Shown here one piece after another: positions 22,622-33,222 of a stretch of DNA of 64,000 nt; the stretch's first letter is position 1, and each line of letters opens with the position of its first letter. Below the pieces are notes generated by a model that saw nothing but the letters and a program-made list of their open reading frames with translations, made no database searches and was not told the DNA's origin. Position numbers and translations under genes: made by a program. The DNA comes from Alectoria sarmentosa (Eukaryota; Ascomycota; Lecanoromycetes; Lecanorales; Parmeliaceae). The stretch lies in assembly GCA_009733775.1 (NCBI GenBank), contig WOGZ01000078.1, forward strand, positions 60,887 to 124,886. Reading direction: 5' to 3'.

Positions 22622-25600
22622 TATGAGAATAAATTTTTTGATTAAACGAAATATTTCGAATTGTATATGCATATATACAATCGATCGTAAAATTTATAAA
22701 TCGTTTTAAAACATTAATGTTTAACAATAATGATTGATAAAATGTATATAAATTACGATCGATATATTACGATAATGATGATAACGATAATAACGTTTAA
22801 AAGTATAAATATAATAACTTTAAAAGCATTTAAACGTTATATTATTAAAAAATCCTCGTGAATAATTAAACAAATTTGACGATAGTGATTTTTTGAATAA
22901 CGATATTGTTTTTAAATTTGAATCGCACGTAAATATAAATCTTTTAAATAAATGCTCGTAAAGTTTATGATTATAAATGCAATAACGATAAATTAATTTT
23001 AAATTGAGTTTTGATAAATAAGAGTTTATTCGTAAGAGACATCAAAATTGATAATTGAAATTTTATAAATAAATTCGATCGATTATTCGAAATGTGAAAA
23101 TTAATAAAATCGCTTTTTTAAAGTTATTGAATAATGATATTAAGTTGATTTTACGAATAATAATTGCTTTTTTGAAATTAAATAGTAATTGTTTTATTAA
23201 AGTTATAATAATAATTCTTTTAAAGTTATAATAACGATTTCTTTAAAGTTAACGTAAGAAATCATTTATGAGCGATGTTTTAATTCGATTAATTGATAAA
23301 ATTTCTCGAATTTGTTTTTAAAGAGAGTTTTAATAAAGTCGTTAATTATTTGTTAATCGATAAAAACATATTTTAAAGCGATATTTTCGACGATGATTTG
23401 TTTTCGTATATAATAATGTTAAGTGTTAATATATTTGATATGAGCATGAAATTGAGAGTTTTTAATTAACGTTATAACGTCTTAATTATCGTAATAGATT
23501 ATTATTATTTGAAAACATTTAGCGTTTAAATTGAGTTGATTGAGAAGTTCGCGCAATTAAATCGTTTTTTTAATAATTTAAATTTGATCGATGTATTTAA
23601 TTTTATAAATTGAAAGCGTTATTGTAAATTATCGTTTAAAGAATTAATTAATTATCGCATTGTTTATATTAAAAATGTATTTAAAAGTGAAACGTCGAGT
23701 GTTTTGATCGTTTATTTAATCAACGTTGATGTAATTTGTGAGAAGTTTAAAGTCGTTTCGAAATATAAATTATTAATTTTTTATATAATTGAAATATCGA
23801 AAAATGCGTTTAATTGCGTTTTAATGAAAGATATTAAAATTTGAATCGTATCGAGAGATTATTGAAATTGCGAAAACGATATTTGGGCGCGTGTTCAACA
23901 TCGTATATATGAGAGAATTAATAATAAATTAATAAGCGTGATGAAATTCTTTAATAATTATAAAATCATTTTCGATAATATAAAATTTATCGTTAATGAT
24001 AAAAGTTGAAGTGATCGCGGATTCAATTATATTATGATTAATAAGAAGTTTTTCGATATAAATTGTTTATTTAAGACGCAAAATGCGATTAATATGATTT
24101 TTTATAATCGTTATATCGAGATAATAAATGCATGAATTTAAATTGATTATTTTAAATTTTTTATAAAGTTTATTTTTGATTGTTTAAATGTCGATTTTAT
24201 CGAGATTTGTAAACAAAATGTCGTTTATATAAATAATAACGATAATAATGTTATTAATAAATATCGAAAAATTAATAGCAATAAATTTGAAGTTCAATTT
24301 TTTAAGATATATTGCGAGAATATTATATCAAATTTTTGAGAATTATTTTAAATCGTATAGCGTTTTTATAAGCTTGTAAATCTTGTTTTTTTTTGTTTTT
24401 GATTTTAAAATTCGTGAATTATATCACATAAATTGTTTTCTTGATATCGTCGTATAAGAAAATAATTTTAACGTTTATTTATTCAAGTTTTTAGTTTAAA
24501 GTTATCGTAAAAGCGAAGATGATTTTATAATTTATAGATTTAATTATTAAGGCGAAAGTTTCGTTAAAGTCGATTTTTTTTCGTTGTTCGAAATTACGAA
24601 TAATTTAATAAGCTTTATGTCGAACGATTTCGTTGATAAAGTCTTTTTTAATTTTATAAACTTATTTGTTTTTTAAGATACGCGCATTTGAGGGTAAATT
24701 TATTAAGATTTAAATGTCGTTAGTAATAAGAGAATCGATCTCGTTTTATATAATCATTTATTAATATATTTTACGATAAAAGTTCGTTATGATCTTTTTA
24801 AAGTTTTAAGATTTATAAAGTTTAATGAAAGCGATTTTTGTTAATAAGATAAGAGAATTTAAAGTGAGATTTCGATATAATTTTATGATTTCGAATAATT
24901 TTATAATGAAAATAAATTTAAAAGTTTTATTAATTATAAAGCGAATGATAAATTTAAATGTTAATGTAAATAAAGTTGAAAAAGTCGTAATATCGTCGTT
25001 AAGCGTATTAAATAATCGTTTTATTATAGATTTTAAATCAGATGCGTTTGAAGCGGCGATTTTTGATGAAGTTTTTTTTAAAATTAAAATGAAATTAAAT
25101 AGATCATTAGCTTTTTTTTCGACAGTTGCATATTTTTTTTAACGTTTCTCTTTTGAAATTATAAATGAAAAAAAAGATAAATGATTTCGATGCTCGATAT
25201 TTTTAATAAGTTTACGTTTATTGCGATAAATGTTAATTTGTTTTTCGGCGATAACGATGTTCAACTCGAAAGAGATGAATTTAAAAAAAACGTTATTAAT
25301 TCAATTAACATTAAAGACAATAATTATTTTATCGCTATTTAAAAGTATGCGATAATTTTTGTTTTGATATTTTAAAAAACGTTTTTTTGATAACGCGATT
25401 TTGATATTTTTTTTAATTAATATTGCGAAGAATAGTTTAATAATAATTAATTTGATTAATAATGCGTAAATGAAATATATTAAAAAAAGATTCGATATTG
25501 ATTTCGAATAAGATAACGTTATAATCGATAACGAATTGAATATTGCGAAAAATATTAATTATTCGAATGAATTTTGTTTAATATTTTTGAGATAGCTTAT

Positions 25601-26904
25601 TTTTTTTAAGTATAACGCTTGTTTTACGTTGAATAATAACATTTAAACGCTCAAATTTGTTATTTATTTAAGAATTATTAAACACGATATCTTTTTAAAT
25701 GATATTTTTGAATAGTCGAAAAAATTTTATTTAATAATTATCGAATTTAATGTCGCAATCAATGCGAAAGCGAATATATTTATTATCGTTATATTTCAAA
25801 TTATTAAAAAACATTTTAAACGCGGTAAAAATTGTTGAATTAAATTTATTAAATAATAAATAAACGTTAAATTAAAGAATTTTGTCGTTAAGAAAAATGA
25901 TTATTCATTTAAAGTTATTTTAAAAGATATCGAATAAATTTTGAAGATCGTTATAAATTAAATCGTTTTATTATTTTTTAAAAATAATGTGTCGTTTATA
26001 TAATTTCATTTTTATGTTAATTATAAAATATAATTTATAAACATCGTTGAGAAGTGAAATCGAGAAATTCATTTCAACGTATATTTTGATTAATTTTTTG
26101 AGATTTTAAACGTTCAAATAATTGTAACGTGCGTATTATATACGAAAAATTATTTTATTAATTTAAAGTTTCGATAGAGATTAAAACTTTTAATTATCAA
26201 AAATAAATTCAATTGAGAATTCATTATAAACGAGAATTTTTTTATTAACGATTATTAAGGTTAAAAAAAATTCTTTTAAGTATCGAACGCATATAAACGA
26301 TTTTAAATACGTTTAAAGAAAAAACGTTGTTTTTCGATGATAATGTCGTTAAAAATAAAAGTTAAAGAAAATCTTTGCTTTTTTAATTGTTCTTTAAAAA
26401 TGAAATTGAAGTTATAATTAAACACGAATTAAATGTTTTAAAAAATTAAAATGCGTTTGATATTATTTATTTTGTATTTAAATTCGATGTTTTCGAAATC
26501 GATAATTATGCGATTGTTGATAAGATTATTTATAAAGCGTAAAAGTTGAAAAGATTTAAAGGTTTTAAAGATCGAAAAAATGTAAATTATATGTTAAATG
26601 TAAACACAATCGCGAAATTAAAGAGAAGATATTATTATTGTAATAAATAAAATAATAATTTGCGCTTTATTAACAATTTTGAATTTAATATTTTTATAAA
26701 TCTTTTTATTTAAGGCGTTAAAGTTTGTGATGAGTTCGAAAGTCGATTTAAAAGTGATGAAAGTGATAAAGATAATAAAAACGATAGAATTAATGTGAGC
26801 GATAAAATAGTGAACGATTTTTAATTAAATAATCGTTACGACTGCGTTAGCATTATTAAATTGTTTTTTTAATTTTTTAATTAATTTGAATTCGAAATTT
26901 TTTT

Positions 26905-27000
26905 TTTTTTGGTCACGTTTTTCACGATTTTTATAATCACGATTATTACGATTATCACGATTATCGCGATCTTCGCGATCTTTTTTGTTTATATCGTTTT
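26905..27000. repeat. simple-sequence tract (TCACGATTA-like units)
   Basis: Short repeats of CACGATTATTACGATTATCA and GCGATCTTCGCGATCTT occur. On the minus strand they read as alternating Arg/Asp/Asn codons, a composition seen in retroelement Gag tails; no zinc knuckle is visible beside it. Confidence 0.4.
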
Positions 27001-29464
27001 CGTTTAAGCGTTTATTATATATATCGCATTCATTAATATCGTATTAATTTTTTTTATAATAAATATAATATTTGCAAATTTGAATATAAATGCGAAAATT
27101 ATTAAAGTTTGCGTTCGTTTAAATATGATATTTAATGACATTTTTAGCGATAATAAAAATAAATACGAATTGTTAAATATATTTAAAAAAGTCGTTTATA
27201 ATAATAATGAGCGTATGCGTTTTTGAATGAATAAAATTGAATAAATTAATAATGATGTTGAGAAATCGAATTATCGCATAATTTAACGTTTATTTAATTT
27301 TATGATTTTTATTATAAACGTTATGAGTTTGATTATAATTCTCGCGATACGCATTATATTAAAAATTTAAATTTTTATAAAAGTGATAAATCTTTTAATT
27401 TTTATCGAAAAAAAAAATCGCTCGATTGAATTAATTCTTAAATTTTCGAATAACGTTTATAAAAATATTAATATATTTTTATAATTTATTTTCGCAGAAA
27501 ATCAAAATGAGAAATTTTAATTTAAAAATGTTAAAATTAAGAATGTTAAAATCTCGAAATTTATATTTTTCGAACTTTTTTTAAACATTAAAGACATTAA
27601 TATAATATTCGATTTTATCTCGAAGATTGTTTTCGCAACGAATTTTCATCATCGTGTAAATTTTATTATGCGCTTCGGTTCAAATTAAGACGTTTATTTT
27701 AATGATAATAAATTTTATTTCGACGATTAAGTGATTGTTCGAAGCGTTTTTTATTTTAATGATAAAATTTTCGATAAACATGATTGTATTAATTTCGATT
27801 TAATGTCATAATTTAATTAAATTTAAAAAATCCTATATTTAACGTTTTCATTTAATATAATTAACAATTTTTATAAGCATTTTAATTTTTTTAAATTGAT
27901 TTAAAAAAGTCGAAAGTTTGATTTTAAAATGTTCGAATATAATGTTTAAAAAAAGTTGATTTAAATTTGAGAACTTAAAAGCTTTTAAAGTTTAAGTTTA
28001 AGTTTGAACTTGAATTTAAATTTGCGTTTATATTTATATTTAAAAAAAAAATTTATAATGAAATAAAATTTAAAAATGATAAAATTTACGTAATAAAACT
28101 TTTAAAAGTGATTAAGATAAACGACGTCGAAAAAATAGGGCGCGCTTTAAAATCGAAGAATTCTTCGTTGATGATAAACTTTGATAATAATTCGAAAATT
28201 GATTGTCTCGAGATAAAAATGAAATTAACGCAAAAATTTGAAATAAAGTTGTTATTATTATCGCTGTCGTTATCGTTATTCAAAAAATGTTTAAAAATTT
28301 ATAAAATTTCGAAAATATAAGAGAAATCTCTTTGAGTTTTGAAATTAATTCGATATAATTTAAATTTTCGCTTGCGAAGAATTTTAACGTTATAATCGAA
28401 AAAATATTTGATAATATTTAAAAAGACGATAGATTTAATGAATTTTATAAAAAGTATAAAGATATAAAAATGTTAATTTGAAGAGATATCGTTTGATTTT
28501 ATAAATTATAGCGAATTTATGAAAAATTCATTATTCGAATCATATTAATCGTTTTAATAATTAAAAGATTTCTCTGAAAGAAAAACGATAGAGTTTCGAG
28601 ATCGAAAACGAAATTGATAATTTCATTTCGCTCGCTTAAAGCGCTCGAGTGTAATATCGTTATTATTAAATCGTTTTATAATAAGAATTTTTTTCTCTTT
28701 GATTCTCGAAGCAAAAAGTTTTTTTTTTTTACGTTTTAATATATTAAGCACACGAGATAGAGAATAATTTTTTTTTAATTAATTGTTAATTTTTGTCTTT
28801 GTCTTTAATTTTTTGATTTTCATTATAAATATTTCGCAATTAAATTATTAAATATAATTATCATTATCGAATTTTAAGTGAAGCGATTTATAAAACGAAG
28901 ATATATCGTTTATCGTTTTAACGTGTTTCACGCAGAGAAGTTGATAATGTTTTAAAAATTTAATGATTACGTGATCACGATCGCAAAGCAACATCGATAT
29001 ATTACGATTAATTACGATATATTTTGAATCGTTTTAATCGTTTTGTTTTATTTTGAACGAAAGTGAAAACGATGCGAATTATTGATAAAAATAACGCAAA
29101 TATTGATAACGTTTCAACGCTCGAAAAAGCGATGTTGATTTTTAAAAACGCTCGTAATTTTTGAAAAGGCGTTATTGATTATTAAAAGAAACGTTTTAAA
29201 TGTCGTTAATTTTCAGCGTTGTTTTTTTCGTTTTGTTTTTTACGCTCTCGTTATAAGCGAATTATAATCGTTTCGATTTAATAATTATTTTATTTACAAT
29301 AAACATTATTCATATTAAAAAAATTACGATGCATAAATGTAACGACTTTTATAATTAATATTTTCATTGCGATAAATATAAAAATGTTTGAAAATAATTT
29401 TAATTATAATAAATAATAAATAAGTTATATTGTAATAATGTTGATATAAAGCTCGAATTTATAA

Positions 29465-29610
29465 TTTATTAAAATATGAAATAAGACATTTAATTGTATT
29501 GCTTTAAGAGTATTACGAAAAAAAGAGCGATTTATATATAAGCGCATTAATAATGCGCATATAACGTTAAGATTTAACGTTATATAATTCGAAATTTTAA
29601 TAATATACGT
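29465..29610 (-). repeat. dispersed ~140-bp repeat, copy 3
   Basis: It is in direct orientation to 20,085-20,225 with high similarity over the whole length and lies head-to-head with copy 4 at 29,630. Confidence 0.55.
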
Positions 29611-29629
29611 GCGAAAAAGAGTGTCGAAA

Positions 29630-29765
29630 TTTAAATTATATAATAAATCACGTAATACGAACGCATGCGTTTATAACTTAATCGCACTTTTTTTTATAAC
29701 ACTTTTAAAGCAATATAATTAAATATTTTATATCATATTTTTATATTAAACACGTTTAAAACTCG
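29630..29765 (+). repeat. dispersed ~135-bp repeat, copy 4
   Basis: It is similar to 13,057-13,190 in the same orientation (AATAAATCACGTAATACGAA versus AATCACGTGATATGAGCGCA). Confidence 0.55.
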
Positions 29766-30008
29766 ATTAAAAACTAAGTCTCTTCACATCGCATTTTCAA
29801 CATTTCATCGCTTATAATTAACTAACGTTTTAAAAAATTGATTTCTTTGACGACAATCATTTTAGCAAGTCGACGATTAATGAGACCATTTATAAATCGT
29901 TATATTATCGTTTATAATCGTTATCGTTATTAATTAAATATATATAATAAATAAAAATCACATAATAATGATTATATTAAAAAATTGAAATTTTTGCGAC
30001 CGTCAAAA

Positions 30009-30145
30009 TGTTACGAATTTCTTCGCGGGTTTTCGATTAGGCTTAGCGCCTTGACACTGTAGAGACTTCTTTCACTGCAGGTTATCTATATCACACATAT
30101 ACAATAATCATTAAATCACATCATAATCACAGCTATTTCTTAACA
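30009..30145 (+). repeat. left LTR, RIP-mutated (137 bp)
   Basis: It starts TGTTACGAATTTC and ends ATTTCTTAACA. Relative to the right LTR it carries T for C and A for G at most differences. Confidence 0.85.
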
Positions 30146-31671
30146 AATGATAATAATATCGTAAAATGCTTATCGTCTTATTGCTTTCGCTCTCATATTA
30201 ATTGTTTACATCTCTTATAAGATTTTACATTATTTTAACACCAAATACGCTTTTACATTAATTACTCATTTATCTTTTAAATTTTTACACGATATCGTTT
30301 ATAAGCGATTCTTTTGATAAATTAATCGTTATATCTTTTAAAAAAAATAAGAGTCGTCAAATTATTGTGAAATCAAAAAACTTAAATAATAGCGAAGAAA
30401 ATGGCGGAGAATTCGTTATTAATAATAATGATATTATAATAACGATCGAATTGATCTTAGGCTTTTCATAAAAGCAAATCACAAATCTTATAATTATGAT
30501 TTCAACTGTGATGAACGTCAGACTTGAATAACGACTCGAAAATTTTAACATAAATCGTCAACAAAGTAACTCTTTTTCCAGCATTAAAGTTTCTCAATCG
30601 CATTAAAAATAACAATCATTTTACACTTCTTTTAAACAATCTCATATTTCAATTTTACGAGCGAAGGAAATAAAATATTTTGATTCGGAATATCAATAAG
30701 AGCAAGAATAATAGGGTTCAATTGTTAATATAAACAAATACGTTTATTATCGTAACGTTTATATCTTTATAAATAAATTGAAGGATTTGATAATTCGAAA
30801 AGACGTCAAATCGATTATAATATCATGTTTTCGTGACTTCGCATTAATGTGATATTCAATAAAATTAATCGAATTAAAACGAGATCTTTTGCGAGATACG
30901 AATTTAAATCGATGATATATTATATTGATTAATCGATTCAAAACGAAAACATTAATGACGCTATCACAATTAATACGATAAACGTACTCATTAATCGATA
31001 TGAAGTTTACGTCTCCTCGAGTATTTATTCAACAAATGCTTCATTTAATCAAATTAGTCGAATTGCATTTCATATATAATCAATTGATCATAATGTGAAA
31101 TCAATTAATCGTATCATTACGTCGCGATATATCAAAGCCTCAATCACACATCACGATCAGTCAATTTCTTGAATAAGTGAATAATAAGATATTCATCTGA
31201 TTGAAGTTAGCGCAGAGACAATCACAATCACAACAACAACGCCCATAACAAAACAAACCTGCTCTTCACGATCCCGCACCAATCCGTTATGCAAATGAAT
31301 AAAAAGACGCCCCGCCGCAGCAACAAGGTCGACACATAATGTTCGAAAATCGCAAAAACCAAGCATATCTCGCTGAAGATGATTATGAGGATGATCAGAA
31401 GGAGGGTTAATTCTATAAAATCAACATGCGATTCGACGAAATCTCGGACATTTCGTTTTTGAACGATTTGGATTCATTCGATGTTTTTTTTTCACATGGT
31501 CTCGAATTTGCTCAAAGGTCTATCATTCAACAACCACGACATCATATCGATTTAGGACACGCACCCCCGCTAACCATAGGTGCATACTATCGCCGATCAT
31601 GATTAATTGCTTAATTTATATGATGGTTGTCGACGACGAGAACGTCGTCATTTTCGTTTTTTGTGGGCATT

Positions 31672-31808
31672 TGTTACGGATTCCTTCGCGGATTCCCGAT
31701 TAGGCTTAGCGCCTTGGCATTGCAGAGACTTCTTCCACTGCAGGCCACCTGTATCACACATATACAATAATCATTAAACCACACCATAACCACAGCTATC
31801 CCTTAACA
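31672..31808 (+). repeat. right LTR, little mutated (137 bp)
   Basis: It starts TGTTACGGATTCC and ends ATCCCTTAACA, and keeps GC-rich words such as GGCTTAGCGCCTTGG. Confidence 0.85.
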
Positions 31809-31813
31809 CAAAA

Positions 31814-32374
31814 TTCTTCTGAAATTTTCAATAAAATACATGTATGCGGGCAAGCTTGTCCCTAATTTACCGCTAAATTTAATGAGCGAATGGGAAGCCC
31901 TTATCATTCGCAATGTAACTATATACGAGTGGCTTAAGTACCCGAGTCTTTTCAGGTGCGGATGCGAGTATTGAAGTCTTTTGCCCTAAAGTATACTCAA
32001 CTCGGCCCTTAGTCTGGCAATTTGGCAATTAGAGTATACACTAAAACCGGGATCCATGCCTCCTACTTTACGTTAAGGCAAGGTAAGTACGGGTACTTAG
32101 TAATCAGCTTGGGACCTGAAAATCGCCATTTTCCAATTGCCACTTTTTATTAGCTCCTTGGCTCCGTGGTATCCATGCCTCATGCCTCATACCTACCGAG
32201 GAACGTACGCGTAGGGCTTGAGGGCTTGAGGGATTGAGGGCTTGAAGGCTTCTACCGACCGAGTTTAAGGGACGAGGATAAGGTACTCGTGGTGTTGACT
32301 GTTGACCGTTGACTGTTGACTGTTGACTCTCTTTTACGACCAACCACCAACCACCAACCACCATCGCTCCCACC
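31814..32374. other. intergenic / PEX4 upstream region
   Basis: No gene was recognised. The part next to PEX4 holds short tandem repeats: GGGCTTGA-type units near 32,214-32,250, GTTGACT units at about 32,294-32,330, and CAACCAC units at about 32,340-32,362. Confidence 0.6.
32294..32330. repeat. GTTGACT tandem repeats upstream of PEX4
   Basis: Five units of GTTGACT or GTTGACC, some separated by one extra base, lie 45-80 bp upstream of the PEX4 start codon, a plausible promoter or leader position. Confidence 0.7.
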
Positions 32375-32958
32375 ATGGCCACATCCCGCTCCCCCACGCC
32401 TCCTTCCACCAGACGCCTTCTCCAAGAGCTCAAATCCATCGTTCAAGAACCATCCCCAATCCTTCAATCTCTCAGCCCTGCGTCAGAAGCCGAGATACTG
32501 CACTGGGAAGCGGTGATGAAAGGCTTCCCCGGCACCGCCTACGAAGGTATGTATACCTCTTCCCCCCAACCACCACAACCGACTCTCCCTCCCCCAAACT
32601 TGTCTCCAGCTCCACCGCTAACTCCCTCCCCACTCTAGCCGGTCTCTGGCATCTCGATATTCTCATCCCGCCCTCCTACCCGCTTGCCCCGCCCAGAATT
32701 ATCTTCACAACCCCCATCTGCCACCCAAACGTGGATTTCAAAACCGGAGAAATCTGCCTTGACCTGCTCAAAACATCTTGGTCACCTGCATACACGCTCA
32801 CGTCGACTTTGGAGGCTATACATCAGTTGCTTGCGTATCCGGAGGTGGATAGTCCGTTTAACGTCGATATAGCGACGTTGTTGAAGAGCGGTGACAAGAT
32901 TGGCGGGGAGAGTTTGGTCAGGTTCTGGTGTGGGGAGAGGAGGTGGGGCGGTGGGTAG
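32375..32958 (+). CDS. PEX4: peroxisomal ubiquitin-conjugating enzyme E2 (Pex4), 163 aa, 2 exons
   Basis: Pex4 is the E2 that mono-ubiquitinates the receptor Pex5 so it can be recycled from the peroxisome membrane. Exons are 32,375-32,546 and 32,639-32,958; the 92-bp intron begins GTATGT and ends CACTCTAG, and phases close (172+320 nt). The joined E2 fold reads FPGTAYEAGLWHLDI across the junction, then HPNV, then GEICLDLL with the catalytic Cys near residue 97, then WSPAYTLTSTLEAIHQLL. The segment PEVDSPFNVDIATLLKSGD near the C-terminus and the overall length match filamentous-fungal Pex4 rather than other E2s. The start ATGGCC follows a CA-rich leader. Confidence 0.87.
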
Positions 32959-33222
32959 ATGGGGGGAGGGTTCGGTATCTAATGAAGGCAACCTTGCAAA
33001 AAAGACGGATTCGATTGCGCGGTTTAGCGAATGAGCGAGGTGTTCAGGGAATGGTTGGACATAGCGAAGAAATCCGATATACAAAAGTTATCAAATTCGA
33101 TACGTGGTGTGAATGCAATAGTCAGCAACATTGGATGCGTCTGTATCTATTTCTCCAAATCTTAGGCTCTTTACCTCAAACGGCTTGAAGATGCAAGCTC
33201 CAGCCCCCTCCCCTCCCCAACT

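Larger units (their letters stand above)
20466..23650 (+). repeat. right arm of the inverted repeat, split by a nested LTR element
   Basis: The arm is 20,466-20,702 plus 22,627-23,650, interrupted by the element at 20,708-22,621 and its 5-bp target copies. With the insert and one target copy removed, the arm matches the reverse complement of the left arm without a gap at the junction. Confidence 0.65.
22627..29610 (+). mobile_element. RIP-degraded Ty3/gypsy-like retrotransposon relic
   Basis: On the plus strand, 24,825-25,142 reads IREFKVRFRYNFMISNNFIM with the spacing of the gypsy 'V-x-S-F-L-G-x-x-N-F-Y-R-R-F-I-x-N-F' block. It continues to FIIDFKSDAFEAAI, resembling 'L-E-T-D-A-S-D-x-A-I', and LAFFS, resembling the RNase H 'P-V-A-F-F-S', then FEIINEK beyond a stop. 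The 5' part is the inverted-repeat arm, encoding a possible Gag segment around 23,430-23,650. LTR-like direct repeats at 20,085 and 29,465 may bound it. The 3' third, 25,200-29,400, is not assigned to domains. Identification rests on one window of about 100 codons. Confidence 0.45.
11560..31200. repeat. AT-rich, RIP-mutated transposon block (left)
   Basis: Composition drops abruptly to mostly A and T from about 11,800, with a transitional GC-containing strip at 11,650-11,810, and recovers near 31,200. Sibling repeats inside differ almost only by C/T and G/A transitions, remaining C is largely in CpG, and no long frame survives. This is the expected look of RIP-inactivated repeats. Recognisable relics are listed individually; the rest is degenerate AT-rich sequence in which I see no gene. 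Confidence 0.9.
30009..31808 (+). mobile_element. short LTR retroelement (1.8 kb) with 137-bp LTRs and CAAAA target duplication
   Basis: LTRs at 30,009-30,145 and 31,672-31,808 are both 137 bp, start TGTTACG and end CTTAACA. The element is flanked by CAAAA at 30,004-30,008 and 31,809-31,813, a perfect 5-bp target-site duplication. The LTRs differ at 18 positions by hand count, all transitions, 16 of them C-to-T or G-to-A toward the left copy. The interior is 1,526 bp and too short for pol. Near 31,355-31,400 the plus strand reads an acidic segment with AEDDYEDD, resembling retroelement Gag tails, before a stop. The element is either a deleted or a non-autonomous (TRIM-like) LTR element. Confidence 0.85.

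Noticed and set aside
15060..30941. Short frames of 60-77 codons scattered over the left AT-rich block
   Set aside because: Ile/Asn/Phe/Lys-rich products are expected by chance in AT-rich DNA; only the frames with retroelement motifs were kept.
32104..32467. Minus-strand frames of 111 and 71 codons opposite the PEX4 start
   Set aside because: They are produced by the tandem repeats of the PEX4 leader and exon 1 read backwards.
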